Source: Collinsella tanakaei (GTDB taxonomy: Bacteria; Actinomycetota; Coriobacteriia; Coriobacteriales; Coriobacteriaceae). Taken from it: a stretch of 64,000 nucleotides of DNA. Positions within the stretch are counted from its first letter, which is position 1. Each line of letters begins with the position of its first letter. The DNA lies in contig NZ_JAUDCO010000006.1 of the NCBI RefSeq assembly GCF_030373545.1, forward strand, positions 1 through 64,000, in the 5' to 3' direction. This document shows positions 1-8,684 of the stretch, one piece after another. The notes under the pieces were generated by a model. It was not told the DNA's origin. It was given only the letters and a program-made list of their open reading frames with translations, and did no database searches. A program made the translations under genes and the position numbers.

Positions 1-2
1 TT

Positions 3-75
3 GGGGGCGTAGCTCAGCTGGGAGAGCGCTTGACTGGCAGTCAAGAGGTCAGGGGTTCGATCCCCCTCGTCTCCA
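3..75 (+). tRNA. tRNA-Ala (anticodon GGC)
   Basis: The sequence folds as a 73-nt cloverleaf. A 7-bp acceptor stem with two G-U pairs joins 3-9 to 68-74. The anticodon arm CTTGA/TCAAG closes the loop CTGGCAG, whose middle triplet GGC reads alanine GCC codons. The T arm has an AGGGG/CCCCT stem and a TTCGATC loop. The discriminator is A75, and the following bases are CCC, so CCA is not encoded. Confidence 0.93.
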
Positions 76-88
76 CCCAAGAGACTTC

Positions 89-123
89 GCAGCCTTCGGT
101 TTCTCGAAGGCTGCTTTCTTTTT
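89..123 (+). terminator. Hairpin plus T-tract between two tRNA genes
   Basis: A perfect 10-bp stem (89-98 with 105-114) closes a 6-base loop and is followed by TTTCTTTTT. By form it is an intrinsic terminator of the tRNA-Ala transcript. It ends only about 4 bases before the next tRNA, which leaves no room for a separate promoter, so partial read-through or a processing role is also possible. Confidence 0.75.
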
Positions 124-127
124 ATAC

Positions 128-203
128 GGGCTCATGGCGCAACGGTTAGCGCAGGGGACTCATAATCCCTGGGTTGCAGGTTCGAATCCTGCTGGGCCCA
201 CCA
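128..203 (+). tRNA. tRNA with CAT anticodon (elongator Met or Ile2)
   Basis: A 76-nt cloverleaf with encoded CCA (201-203). The acceptor stem pairs 128-134 with 193-199 and starts with a G-C pair. The anticodon loop is CTCATAA. It is not the initiator: position 1 is paired, and the anticodon stem lacks the three consecutive G-C pairs next to the loop. The sequence alone does not separate elongator tRNA-Met from tRNA-Ile2, whose CAT anticodon is changed to lysidine-AT by TilS. Confidence 0.9.
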
Positions 204-211
204 GTCATCTT

Positions 212-241
212 CGCCGCTCCGCAATTTGGGCGGCGTTTTTA
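212..241 (+). terminator. Intrinsic terminator of the tRNA transcript
   Basis: CGCCGC (212-217) pairs with GCGGCG (230-235) and is followed at once by TTTTTATT. It lies 8 bases after the CCA end of the CAT tRNA and just past the end of the convergent HAD gene. The opposite strand has no T-tract after the stem, so it serves the plus strand only. Confidence 0.8.
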
Positions 242-838
242 TTATCTTGTGCCTGTGCGCTCGCGCGCCTCTTTCGGATCAAAGGGCGTGACGGTGTTTC
301 CCTTCACCAGATACGCTTTGCGCGCGAGCTTGAGCATCGGCAGGTCGACGAGGTTGTCGGTATAGAACTCGTCGGGTACCGCGTCGTCGCCGAAGGCTTC
401 TTTGAACGACTTGACCTTGTTGTCGCCGAAGTTCAGATGAATCAGGTCCAGGGTCTCGTAGTCGATGGTCGAGCAGATGCAGCATCGGATGCCCAGACGC
501 TTGACGACTTCGTCCATCGTGTAGTTAAACGAGGCGGTCATGATGACGTCGTCAGGACGCGGCGTGTACCATGAACGGATCTTGTGGATATGGGTGTCCC
601 AAAATGCTCTGACCATTGCCGGAATGTCGTCAAACGAAGACAGATACGCGTGAATATGGCGGTTGATGGCTCGCTCTACATCCTCTCGTGAGGTCCGTGA
701 GAGGTTATACCGGATCAGATGGAATATAACAGGCAGAATGTATTTGATATTGCTCGGACGATACCTCAGTGAGAACAGGTAGAAATCCAGAGGGCTCTCG
801 CCGTCGTAGATCGTATTGTCGAAATCGAGTACGCGCAT
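242..838 (-). CDS. HAD-superfamily phosphatase (HAD-IB, SerB-like)
   Basis: 198 aa. Motif I is DFDNT at residues 5-9 (nucleophile Asp5, acid/base Asp7). Motif II is the Ser/Thr at MTAS (100-103), a conserved-type Lys lies around 141-146, and motif IV is YTDNLVD (159-165). The helical segment at about 12-90 matches the C1 cap of phosphoserine-phosphatase-like HAD-IB enzymes. The substrate cannot be told; members act on phosphoserine, sugar phosphates or lipid phosphates. The ATG at 838 has a GGAGGG 13 bases upstream, a rather long spacing. It stands alone, convergent with the tRNAs and downstream of proS. Confidence 0.8.
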   Translation of the reverse strand: MRVLDFDNTIYDGESPLDFYLFSLRYRPSNIKYILPVIFHLIRYNLSRTSREDVERAINRHIHAYLSSFDDIPAMVRAFWDTHIHKIRSWYTPRPDDVIMTASFNYTMDEVVKRLGIRCCICSTIDYETLDLIHLNFGDNKVKSFKEAFGDDAVPDEFYTDNLVDLPMLKLARKAYLVKGNTVTPFDPKEARERTGTR

Positions 839-891
839 GAGGCGTCTGCATCCCTCCGGACTTGCTTGCGCTGCAAGTCATAATACGGCAA

Positions 892-922
892 GGAGGGTCC
901 GCTCCTGATGCGCGGACCCTCC
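892..922 (-). terminator. Strong hairpin downstream of proS
   Basis: A perfect 11-bp stem (892-902 with 912-922) with a 9-base loop lies about 47 bases after the proS stop codon. The minus strand after the stem reads TCCTTGCCG, so there is no real T-tract. It is a likely 3' end or transcript-stabilising hairpin rather than a textbook terminator. A second hairpin, a 7-bp stem 859-865 with 873-879, follows it. Confidence 0.5.
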
Positions 923-968
923 CCTGACCGAGCCTTTACAATTGTCTACCCGAAGTCAACTGAACCAA

Positions 969-2693
969 TCAGCTTCGGGCGGAAACGACGGCATCCGTCA
1001 ACCGCTGGATGACTTCATCGAGCGCGATATCCTCGCGCTCGCCGGTCTCGCGCACCTTCATCTCGACGGTGCCGTTCTTGAGGCCGCGCTTGCCCACGAT
1101 GAGCTGGTACGGGAAGCCCATGAGGTCGTTGTCGGCGAACTTCACGCCCGGCCGCTCGGCACGGTCGTCGAACACAACCTCGATACCGGCGGCGGCAAGA
1201 TCGTCGGCAAGCTGGGCTGCCGCATCGAATGCCTCGCCCTTCTTGTCGAGCGCGATCACCGAGACCTCGTAGGGCGCGATGGAGACCGGCCAGATGATGC
1301 CGTTCTCGTCGTTGTGCTGCTCCACGACCGCGGCGAGCGTACGGGAGATGCCCACGCCGTAGCAGCCCATGAGGAAGGGCTTTTCCTCACCGTTCTCGTC
1401 GGCGAAGGTGGCACCCATGGCCTCGGAGTACTTCGTGCCGAGCTGGAACACCTGGCTGACCTCGATACCGCGCGCACCCTCGAGGGGACGGCCGCAGTGC
1501 GGGCAGGGGTCGCCGGCCTTGACCGTCACGAGGTCGGCCCACTCGTCGACGGTGAAGTCGCGATCCGGGCAGGCGCCGGTGTAGTGGTAGTCGACCTCGT
1601 TGGCGCCGCAGGCCCACTTCTTGGAGTCGCGGAGGTTCTCGTCGACCACCAGGCGGATGCCCTCGGGCAGGTTCACCGGCCCGATGAAGCCCTTGTGCAG
1701 GCCATGGGCGACGAGCTCCTCGTCGGTCATGAGGTGGTAGGCACCGAAGAGGTGCTCGGCCTTGCAGTCGTTCAGCTCGTGGTTGCCCGGAACGATGGCG
1801 ACGACCGGCGTGCCGTCCTCGGCGATGAGCGCGAGCGACTTGCGCGTGCCGTTCTCGGGGAAGCCGAAGAACGCGGCGACCGCCTCGATGGTGCCGAGGC
1901 CCGGCGTATGGACCTTGGTGAGCGTGCCATCACCGGGGCCCTCGGTGACCTCGATCTTGGTCGTGGCGGCCTCCTCGTCGGCTGCGAAACCGCACTCGTC
2001 GCAGTAGACGAGCGCTGCCTCGCCGGCGTCGGCGAGCGCCATGAACTCGACGGAGGTGTCGCCGCCGATCTGGCCGGAGTCGGCCACGACCGGCAGGGCG
2101 TGCAGGCCGCAGCGCTCGCAAATGTTGGCGTAGGCCTGCTTCATGTCGTCGTAGATCTCCTGCAGCGACTCCTGCGTGGCGGAGAACGAGTAGCCGTCCT
2201 TCATGATGAACTCGCGGCCGCGCATGAGGCCGAAGCGGGGACGCATCTCATCGCGGAACTTGTCCTGGATCTGGTAGAGGTTCACGGGAAGCTGCTTGTA
2301 GCTGCGCAGCTCGTTGGTGATCAGATCGGTGACCGTCTCCTCGTGTGTGGGGCCGAGGGCGAACTCGCGCTCGTGGCGGTCGGTGACGCGCATGAGCTCG
2401 GGGCCGTAGGCGTTCCAGCGGCCGCTCTCGCGCCAGAGCTCAGCGTCGGTCAGGATCGGCATGAGGAGCTCTTGGGCGCCGGCTGAATCCATCTCGTCGC
2501 GCACGATGGCCTCGATCTTCTTGAGGGAGCGCCAGGCGAGCGGCAGGTAGGAGTACAGGCCCGCCGCCTGCTTGCGGATCATGCCGGCGCGCAGCAGCAG
2601 GCGATGGCTCGCGAGCTCCGCCTCGGCGGGGTCCTCTTTCAGGGTGGGCGCGTAGAGCGCGGACATCTTCATGACGCGGGTGTGTGCAGTCAC
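969..2693 (-). CDS. proS: Prolyl-tRNA synthetase (bacterial type with editing domain)
   Basis: 574 aa from a GTG start at 2693, chosen because GAGGAG precedes it and family homology begins a few residues later. Cytoplasmic class II synthetase that charges tRNA-Pro. The class II core is seen in LGPTHEE (113-119) and the motif 2 region FRDEMRPRFGLMRGREF (146-162). The middle, about residues 230-390, fits the bacterial INS editing domain that clears Ala-tRNA-Pro. The C-terminal half has the motif 3 stretch GCYGVGISR and an anticodon-binding domain. It lies 96 bases after ispG and may be the last gene of the isoprenoid run. Confidence 0.96.
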   Translation of the reverse strand: MTAHTRVMKMSALYAPTLKEDPAEAELASHRLLLRAGMIRKQAAGLYSYLPLAWRSLKKIEAIVRDEMDSAGAQELLMPILTDAELWRESGRWNAYGPELMRVTDRHEREFALGPTHEETVTDLITNELRSYKQLPVNLYQIQDKFRDEMRPRFGLMRGREFIMKDGYSFSATQESLQEIYDDMKQAYANICERCGLHALPVVADSGQIGGDTSVEFMALADAGEAALVYCDECGFAADEEAATTKIEVTEGPGDGTLTKVHTPGLGTIEAVAAFFGFPENGTRKSLALIAEDGTPVVAIVPGNHELNDCKAEHLFGAYHLMTDEELVAHGLHKGFIGPVNLPEGIRLVVDENLRDSKKWACGANEVDYHYTGACPDRDFTVDEWADLVTVKAGDPCPHCGRPLEGARGIEVSQVFQLGTKYSEAMGATFADENGEEKPFLMGCYGVGISRTLAAVVEQHNDENGIIWPVSIAPYEVSVIALDKKGEAFDAAAQLADDLAAAGIEVVFDDRAERPGVKFADNDLMGFPYQLIVGKRGLKNGTVEMKVRETGEREDIALDEVIQRLTDAVVSARS

Positions 2694-2789
2694 GGTTGCT
2701 CTCTCCTCATGTGGACGTACTTGCATATCTGCAGCATGGTACCGCATACACGGCGTGCATGCGATGGGGCCTGCGGGGTCACTTCGACT

Positions 2790-3857
2790 TCACAGCCGGT
2801 CGATCTCGGCCATGAGCTCGTCGACGATGTCGGCCTCGGCGATCTTGCGGACGACCTCGCCGTGACGGAACAGCAGTGCACTCCCCTTGCCGCAGGCAAC
2901 GCCCACGTCGGCGTCGGACGCCTCGCCCGGGCCGTTGACGACGCATCCCATCACGGCGACCGTGATGGGCTTGGTTGCCGACAGCAGGCGCCTCTCGACC
3001 TCCTGGGCGATCGGGATGAGGTCGACCTGCGTGCGGCCGCATGTGGGACAGCTCACGAGCTCGGGCCCGCGCCGACGGATCCCCAGGCACTCGAGGATGC
3101 CCCAGGCCACGGGCGGTTCCTCGGTGGGATCCGCGGTGAGCGACACGCGCAGGGTGTCGCCGATGCCCTCGGCGAGCAGGACGCCAAGTCCCACGGAGCT
3201 CTTGATGGTGCCCTGGCGGAGGGTACCGGCCTCGGTGACGCCGAGGTGAAGCGGGACGTGCGGGAGCTCCCGCGAGAGCGCGCGGTAGGTCTCGATGGTC
3301 GTGGGGACGCTATGGGCTTTCGCCGAAAGAACGATGTCGGTGAATCCGCGCGCCTCGAAATGCTCGACGAACTTAAGTGACGACATGACGAGCTTTTCGG
3401 GCAACGTGAGCTCGGAGCGCTCGGCGATGTCGGATTCGAGCGAGCCGGCGTTGACGCCGATGCGGATGGCGGCTCCAGCCTCGCCCGCCGCGTCGATCAC
3501 GGCGTCGACGCGCTCCCAAGAGCCGATGTTGCCGGGATTGATGCGCAGCTTCGCCGCCCCCGCCTCGACGGCTGCGATGGCGAGCCGATAGTCAAAATGG
3601 ATGTCGGCGACGATGGGGACAGGGCTTTGCGCGCAGATGGTGCGAAAACTGTCGCATGCCTCGGCACGCGGCAGGGTGACGCGAACGATATCGCATCCGG
3701 CTTGGGCAAGCTGGCGAACCTGCTTGAGCGTGGCTTCAGCGTCAGCGGTATCGGTGCAGGTCATGGATTGCACGACCACCGGCGCACCGCCGCCAATGGT
3801 TACGCCGCCGACCGAGACGGGACGCGTGCGATCACGGGGCAACAGCTGCTCGCTCAT
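2790..3857 (-). CDS. ispG: 4-hydroxy-3-methylbut-2-enyl diphosphate synthase
   Basis: 355 aa, the usual length of the short bacterial form without the plant-type insert. It makes HMBPP from MEcPP, the penultimate step of the MEP isoprenoid pathway, with a [4Fe-4S] cluster. The cluster ligands are Cys270, Cys273 and Cys305, and the family Glu is Glu312 in the GCVVNGPGE motif. The N-terminal part is the TIM barrel. The ATG at 3857 has AAAGG 7 bases upstream. It follows the site-2 protease gene by 21 bases and shares the run with dxr and uppS, so three isoprenoid or polyprenyl genes sit together. Confidence 0.97.
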   Translation of the reverse strand: MSEQLLPRDRTRPVSVGGVTIGGGAPVVVQSMTCTDTADAEATLKQVRQLAQAGCDIVRVTLPRAEACDSFRTICAQSPVPIVADIHFDYRLAIAAVEAGAAKLRINPGNIGSWERVDAVIDAAGEAGAAIRIGVNAGSLESDIAERSELTLPEKLVMSSLKFVEHFEARGFTDIVLSAKAHSVPTTIETYRALSRELPHVPLHLGVTEAGTLRQGTIKSSVGLGVLLAEGIGDTLRVSLTADPTEEPPVAWGILECLGIRRRGPELVSCPTCGRTQVDLIPIAQEVERRLLSATKPITVAVMGCVVNGPGEASDADVGVACGKGSALLFRHGEVVRKIAEADIVDELMAEIDRL

Positions 3858-3878
3858 GGTGGAGCCTTTCTCTGGACG

Positions 3879-5234
3879 TTATAGGAAGCGCAGGATATCG
3901 AGGTGAAGCATGTAGAAGAACAGAGCTAGGAACAGGGCGATTCCCGCGTACGAGACGAAGGTTTGGATGCGACGGGGCACAGGCTTATGCGCCAGCGCGC
4001 CGATTGCCTCAATGAGCAGCTTTCCTCCGTCAAGCGGAGGGATGGGCAGCAGGTTCATGAAGCCAAGCGACAGCGAAATCAGGCCCGCAAAGGTGAGATA
4101 GATGCTCGGACCGCTTGCCGCGGCCTGCGCGGACATGACCGATATGCCGACGATGGATGTCGAGCTGTCGAGGACCTCCATCGTGCGCGTCGGAATGAGC
4201 AGCTGGGCGACACCCTGCGCCGTCTGGGCGATGTAGTCGAGGGTTACCTGGAACGAGGTGATCGGGTCGAGCCGATAGCGCTCATAGCGGATTCCGATGC
4301 CGATGAGCCCATCGGATGCGCGCTCGAGCGTGACGTCATGGGTCGAGCCGTCGCGTTCGTAGGTTATGGAGAGTCGATCGGACTCCACAGAGGACAGCGT
4401 GTCGACGATCGCGCTCCAGGAGTCGACCTCGATGTCGTCGATGGTGACGATTCGGTCGTCGGCGCGGATGCCGGCCTCCCAAGCCGGCGAGCCCTGCTCG
4501 ACAGAGCCGATCTGGTTGGTATCGATGGCGACATCCACCCCGATAATGGAATACACGCTCATGATGAGCACGATGGCAACGATGATATTCACCAGAATGC
4601 CGGCGACAAGGATGAGGGCGCGCCGAGGAAACCCGATGCCGCTATAGGTACGGAGACGCTCCTGCTCAAAGAAATCGGCATCGCTCATCGGAGGCGACCA
4701 GGGCTCCCCTTCCGCTGTGGCGTGAAGGAGATCGAACGAGCGGCCGTCAAACACCGTCTTGCCATGGGTGTCGCGGGGCACGGATGCATAGCAGCTCGGA
4801 TAATAGGAGCCGCGCGGGCCGTCCCCATCAAGGTAGCGCGGGGCGATCGAGCCCCAACCCAGCAGCTGGATGCAGGCGTCTTCGACTTCCTCCACGTCGC
4901 ACGAGAGCTCTTCTGCAAGCTCGCGCACCGTGGCGACGCCACGGCGGTGCACGGCGGCGAGCACGGCGGGCGCACAGGGAGCGTTCGTGTCATCCATGCC
5001 GGCGACGGCGGCGTATCCGCCGAGCAGAAGGGGCGTCACGCCGAACGTCGTACCTGAGCGCCGCGAGGTGTGCGCAAGGCGATAGCGGCAGGGCAGCCCT
5101 AAAAAGAACTCGGTCACGCGCACTCCGCATGCGCGGGCGGCGAGATAGTGTCCGCCTTCGTGGACGAACACGAGTAATGATATGGTCAGCAGTCCCCAAA
5201 AGACCGTGCTGATGATTCCAAAGATGTCAATCAT
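3879..5234 (-). CDS. rseP: RseP-like M50 site-2 protease with winged-helix-like insertion
   Basis: 451 aa membrane zinc metalloprotease. HEGGH (25-29) gives two His ligands and the catalytic Glu26. The third ligand region is NLLPIPPLDGG (394-404), and a PDZ domain spans about 240-310. Further membrane segments are near 205-228, 375-395 and 430-450. AGILVN (211-216) stands for the usual AGPxxN. Between the GGY strand (72-74) and the second membrane helix are about 120 extra residues. The first part (87-135) looks like a winged helix (three helices, then a short wing). In RseP this loop faces the cytoplasm. The dxr-RseP-ispG neighbourhood is standard; the insertion is not. Confidence 0.88.
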   Translation of the reverse strand: MIDIFGIISTVFWGLLTISLLVFVHEGGHYLAARACGVRVTEFFLGLPCRYRLAHTSRRSGTTFGVTPLLLGGYAAVAGMDDTNAPCAPAVLAAVHRRGVATVRELAEELSCDVEEVEDACIQLLGWGSIAPRYLDGDGPRGSYYPSCYASVPRDTHGKTVFDGRSFDLLHATAEGEPWSPPMSDADFFEQERLRTYSGIGFPRRALILVAGILVNIIVAIVLIMSVYSIIGVDVAIDTNQIGSVEQGSPAWEAGIRADDRIVTIDDIEVDSWSAIVDTLSSVESDRLSITYERDGSTHDVTLERASDGLIGIGIRYERYRLDPITSFQVTLDYIAQTAQGVAQLLIPTRTMEVLDSSTSIVGISVMSAQAAASGPSIYLTFAGLISLSLGFMNLLPIPPLDGGKLLIEAIGALAHKPVPRRIQTFVSYAGIALFLALFFYMLHLDILRFL

Positions 5235-5255
5235 CGTGCGTTCCGAACGTAACCG

Positions 5256-6446
5256 TCAGCGACGTGCGGACAGCACGGATCGCGCGTATGCGCGAGCCCA
5301 CGCGTCGACATCGGAAAGCTGCTCGAGGGTTTGGACCGGCTGGACGTCATGGGCATCCATGCAGGCGGCAACGACGGTGTCGATATCGGTGAAGGAGCAC
5401 GATCCGGCGAGGAACGCGGCGACCGCGACCTCGTTGGCGGCGTTCAGGACGCACGGAAGCGTCCCTCCCCTTCTGCCCGCCTGCTCGGCTAAAGCAAGGC
5501 AGCGGAACGTGTCGGCATCCGCTTCAGCGAAGTCCAACGACCCGATGGTGCGGAAGTCCACGCGGGGCGCAGGCGTCTGCCAGCGATCGGGATACGAGAA
5601 GGCGAACTGGATGGGAATGCGCATATCCGAGGCTCCCAGATGGGCGATGACCGATCCGTCATCGTATTCCACCATGGAGTGAATTTTAGACTGACGCTGA
5701 ATGACGACCTGGATGAAATCCATATCGACGGCGAACAGGTGCATCGCCTCGATACGCTCGAGGCCCTTGTTCATGAGGGTGGCGGAGTCGATGGTGATTT
5801 TGGCGCCCATGTTCCAGGTGGGATGTGCGAGCGCGTCGGCGACCGTCACATGGGAGAGCTGATCGCGCGTGTATCCATAGAACGGGCCACCCGAGCAGGT
5901 AAGCCAGATCGCATGGGCGCGACGAGGGTCTTCGCCCAGATAGCACTGGAATATCGCAGAGTGCTCAGAATCGACCGGGATCAGCTGGTCTTTACGCGCG
6001 AGCGGCATGAGTAGATCGCCGCCGACGACCAAGGACTCCTTGTTCGCGAGGGCGAGTCGCTTGCCGGATGAGAGGACCGCCGCGCTCGCGGCTAGACCCG
6101 CGGCTCCGACGATGGCGACGAGGACGCAGTCGACATCGTCCTCCAGGCAGATCGACAGCGCAGCGTCAGGACCCGTATAGAAGGCGCATCCGTCGGGGAG
6201 CTCGGCAAGAATCGGGTCGTCAGCATGAGCGGGGTCGGTGACGGCGACGCGTTTCAGCGAGAACTCGCGGGCAAAGCGAACGAGATCCTCGGTGCGGCTG
6301 TGAGCAGAACAGGCCACGACCTGCAATCGATCGGCGTGCTGACGGCATACGTCAAGCGCTTGCGTGCCAATCGATCCGGTGCAGCCGAGAATCGCCACGC
6401 GAAGGCGCGCGGCGTGTTGGTTCAACGCGGTATCAGCGAGCTCCAT
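5256..6446 (-). CDS. dxr: 1-deoxy-D-xylulose 5-phosphate reductoisomerase
   Basis: 396 aa. It converts DXP to MEP with NADPH and a divalent metal, the committed MEP-pathway step. The nucleotide-binding motif GCTGSIG is at 21-27. Active-site segments NKESLVVGG and DSEHSAIFQ are in the middle, and ANEVAVAAF in the C-terminal helical part. The start ATG at 6446 shares its A with the TAA stop of cdsA (TAATG), so the two are translationally coupled. An upstream in-frame ATG at 6491 lies inside cdsA and is not favoured. Confidence 0.97.
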   Translation of the reverse strand: MELADTALNQHAARLRVAILGCTGSIGTQALDVCRQHADRLQVVACSAHSRTEDLVRFAREFSLKRVAVTDPAHADDPILAELPDGCAFYTGPDAALSICLEDDVDCVLVAIVGAAGLAASAAVLSSGKRLALANKESLVVGGDLLMPLARKDQLIPVDSEHSAIFQCYLGEDPRRAHAIWLTCSGGPFYGYTRDQLSHVTVADALAHPTWNMGAKITIDSATLMNKGLERIEAMHLFAVDMDFIQVVIQRQSKIHSMVEYDDGSVIAHLGASDMRIPIQFAFSYPDRWQTPAPRVDFRTIGSLDFAEADADTFRCLALAEQAGRRGGTLPCVLNAANEVAVAAFLAGSCSFTDIDTVVAACMDAHDVQPVQTLEQLSDVDAWARAYARSVLSARR

Positions 6447-7330
6447 TAGATGACGCCCCCGATCTTGAGGATGAGATAGGCGGTGATACAACCGAAGATA
6501 AGGGAATCAGAGCGGTCGAGCATCCCGCCGTGCCCCGGGATGAGATTGCCGGAATCCTTGACCCCGACGCCGCGCTTGATGCGAGACTCGATCAGGTCGC
6601 CAAACACGCCGAGGACGGATACCGCAAGACCGGTAGCAACGGCGAAGACGAGGTCGAATCCATACAGCCCCGTGGCCCATAGGATAAGCCAGATGACAAC
6701 GGAGCCGGCAAGACCGCCTGCGAAGCCCTCCCAGCTCTTATGAGGGGAGATCTTGGGGACCATCTTATGTTTGCCGAATTTGCTGCCCACGAGGTAGGCG
6801 AACGAATCGCTCGCCCAAAGCGAAGCGCACACCCCAACCGAGAGCAGCGCGCCGGGAAAGCCGGCAACCGAATCGCGCAGCAGCACGATGGCCGACAACA
6901 TGAAGCCGGTGTACATCGCGCCGAACGCGGTGATGGCGACATCGGCCAGGCGCGTCCGCGGAAAAAAGACGTACCAAAGGCCGAGCGAGAGCACGAGCAC
7001 GAACAGCAGGGCGGAGAGCCACAACGGATCGACGAGAGCGGAAAGCGGGAAAAGAACCGCCGCGGCAAGGCCGAGCAGTTCGTTGGGAACCTTGCCGTCA
7101 AGCCGCATCATGCGGAAGAACTCGAAACAGCACAGCCAGCTCATGGCGGCGACGAACAGGGCGGTCGGAAGCGTTCCTGCAATAAGACAGCCGATGAACA
7201 GCGCAGCGTAGATGAGGCCGAAGGCGGTTCTTACGACAAGACCGCTCGGCTGTCGCTTCGATTCCTGTGCGCTTCCTGTCCCCGAGTCACGACGGGGACG
7301 CGATGTGTCTTGACGACGTTGTTCCAACAA
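6446..7330 (-). CDS. cdsA: Phosphatidate cytidylyltransferase
   Basis: 294 aa integral membrane enzyme that makes CDP-diacylglycerol from phosphatidate and CTP. It has about eight hydrophobic segments after a charged 30-residue cytoplasmic N terminus. Family residues include Asp175 in ASDSFAYLVG, SPHKSWEG (195-202) and the signature KDSGNLIPGHGGMLDRSDS (258-276). No ATG precedes the conserved region. Two tandem TTG codons (7330 and 7327) follow GAGGAG, and the second has the better spacing. The usual uppS-cdsA-dxr order is kept. Confidence 0.94.
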   Translation of the reverse strand: MLEQRRQDTSRPRRDSGTGSAQESKRQPSGLVVRTAFGLIYAALFIGCLIAGTLPTALFVAAMSWLCCFEFFRMMRLDGKVPNELLGLAAAVLFPLSALVDPLWLSALLFVLVLSLGLWYVFFPRTRLADVAITAFGAMYTGFMLSAIVLLRDSVAGFPGALLSVGVCASLWASDSFAYLVGSKFGKHKMVPKISPHKSWEGFAGGLAGSVVIWLILWATGLYGFDLVFAVATGLAVSVLGVFGDLIESRIKRGVGVKDSGNLIPGHGGMLDRSDSLIFGCITAYLILKIGGVI

Positions 7331-7358
7331 AATGCTCCTCAGGATAGGAAAGATTCGG

Positions 7359-8147
7359 TCACGAGGCGGTGTTCAGACCTCCGAAACGCCGATTCCTGCC
7401 CTGGAAGGCAAGGATGGCGCGAATCAGCTCCCATCGGTCGAAATCAGGCCAATACGTATCGGTGATGTAGAACTCCGCATAGGCGATCTGCCACAGCAGA
7501 TAATTGGATACGCGAAGCTCACCGGACGTGCGGATGACCAACTCCGGGTCAGGAAGGCCAGCGGTATACAGGTGTGACGCGACGGTGTCCTCGTCGATGC
7601 GGTCGGGATCGAGCGTACCGGCAGCTGCCTCTTGTGCAAGCTCGCGCGCGGCGCGGACGAGCTCTGCACGTCCACCGTAGTTGACGGCGAGCGCAAGGAC
7701 CATTCCCGTGTGCTCGCTGCATTCGGTCAGGCCGTATTCGAAGACCTGGCGCGTACGCTCGGGAAGCGCGGAGATGTCGCCGAGGAAGACGACGCGAACG
7801 TTCTCGCGCTTGAGCAGCGGCAGCTCGTCGATAAAGGTCTTGGCGAACAGATGCATGAGAACGTTGACCTCATGCTTGGGGCGATTCCAGTTCTCAGTGG
7901 AAAACGCATACGCCGACAGCACATCGACACCGAGGCGCACGCAGGCGGTGATGATCTCGCGAAGCGAGACGATACCGGCCTTGTGGCCCTCGGTGCGAGC
8001 GAGGCCGCGGGAGGTGGCCCATCGGCCGTTGCCATCCATGATGCAGGAGATATGGCGCGGGATGCGCGCCATATCCACCATGTCGAGCGTTACGTCGGAC
8101 GGGTGATCGCTGAAGTACTCCGCTCGCTTTGCTTCGTCTACCAGCAC
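7359..8147 (-). CDS. uppS: Undecaprenyl (polyprenyl) diphosphate synthase, cis-type
   Basis: 262 aa from a GTG at 8147, one base after the frr stop; GGAG lies 7 bases before it inside the end of frr. The enzyme adds cis isoprene units to make the lipid carrier for peptidoglycan. Catalytic Asp38 lies in MDGNGRW (37-43), followed by the usual Arg/His/Ser-rich substrate loop and SAYAFSTENW. The C terminus holds the R-x-S-G-E-x-R-x-S-N motif (IRTSGELRVSNY), which binds isopentenyl diphosphate. A longer in-frame reading up to 8252 would overlap frr and lacks family similarity. Confidence 0.96.
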   Translation of the reverse strand: MLVDEAKRAEYFSDHPSDVTLDMVDMARIPRHISCIMDGNGRWATSRGLARTEGHKAGIVSLREIITACVRLGVDVLSAYAFSTENWNRPKHEVNVLMHLFAKTFIDELPLLKRENVRVVFLGDISALPERTRQVFEYGLTECSEHTGMVLALAVNYGGRAELVRAARELAQEAAAGTLDPDRIDEDTVASHLYTAGLPDPELVIRTSGELRVSNYLLWQIAYAEFYITDTYWPDFDRWELIRAILAFQGRNRRFGGLNTAS

Positions 8148-8148
8148 G

Positions 8149-8682
8149 TTAGATCTCCATGACCTCGGCTTCTTTAACCTTGAGCAGCTCGTCGATCTTC
8201 GCGACGTAGGTGTCGGTGTGCTTCTGGACCTTGGCCTGCTCGCGACGGACATCGTCCTCGGTCAGGTCCTCGTCGCGGTCGAGCTTGTTGTTCGCATCGC
8301 GACGGATGTTGCGGATAGCCACCTTGGCCTGCTCGGCAAGCTCACGGCACTCCTTGACGAGCTCGCGGCGGCGCTCCTCGGTCGGCGCCGGGAACGGAAG
8401 GCGGATGACGGTGCCGTCAGAGGAGGGCGTGATGCCTAGGTCTGAGGCGGAGATCGCCTTCACGATGGCGTTGAGCAGTGCCTTGTCCCACGGCTCGACC
8501 ATGAGCATGTGGGCTTCGGGAGCCTTGACGGCCGCCACCTGGGTGATGGGGGTGGCGACGCCGTAGTAGTCGACGGTGATGTCCGCGAGGACGTTGGCGT
8601 TGGCGCGCCCGGTGCGGACCTTGGCGAAATTATGCTTCAGGTTCTCGATGGTCTTGTCCATCTGCGCAGTGATATCGGCCAT
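8149..8682 (-). CDS. frr: Ribosome recycling factor
   Basis: 177 aa, slightly shorter than the usual 185. It splits post-termination ribosomes with EF-G. The N-terminal helix runs into the KVRTGRAN region, the small beta domain holds YYGVATPI, and the C-terminal helices hold RRDANNKLDRDEDLTEDD. The ATG at 8682 has AGGAGG 8 bases before it and starts 2 bases after the pyrH stop. Confidence 0.97.
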   Translation of the reverse strand: MADITAQMDKTIENLKHNFAKVRTGRANANVLADITVDYYGVATPITQVAAVKAPEAHMLMVEPWDKALLNAIVKAISASDLGITPSSDGTVIRLPFPAPTEERRRELVKECRELAEQAKVAIRNIRRDANNKLDRDEDLTEDDVRREQAKVQKHTDTYVAKIDELLKVKEAEVMEI

Positions 8683-8684
8683 TG

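Noticed and set aside
942-2486. Long open frame on the plus strand opposite proS (514 codons)
   Set aside because: It is the antisense shadow of a high-GC gene: low-complexity Val/Ala/Asp/Leu protein, no family features, no ribosome site. The proS frame is unmistakable.
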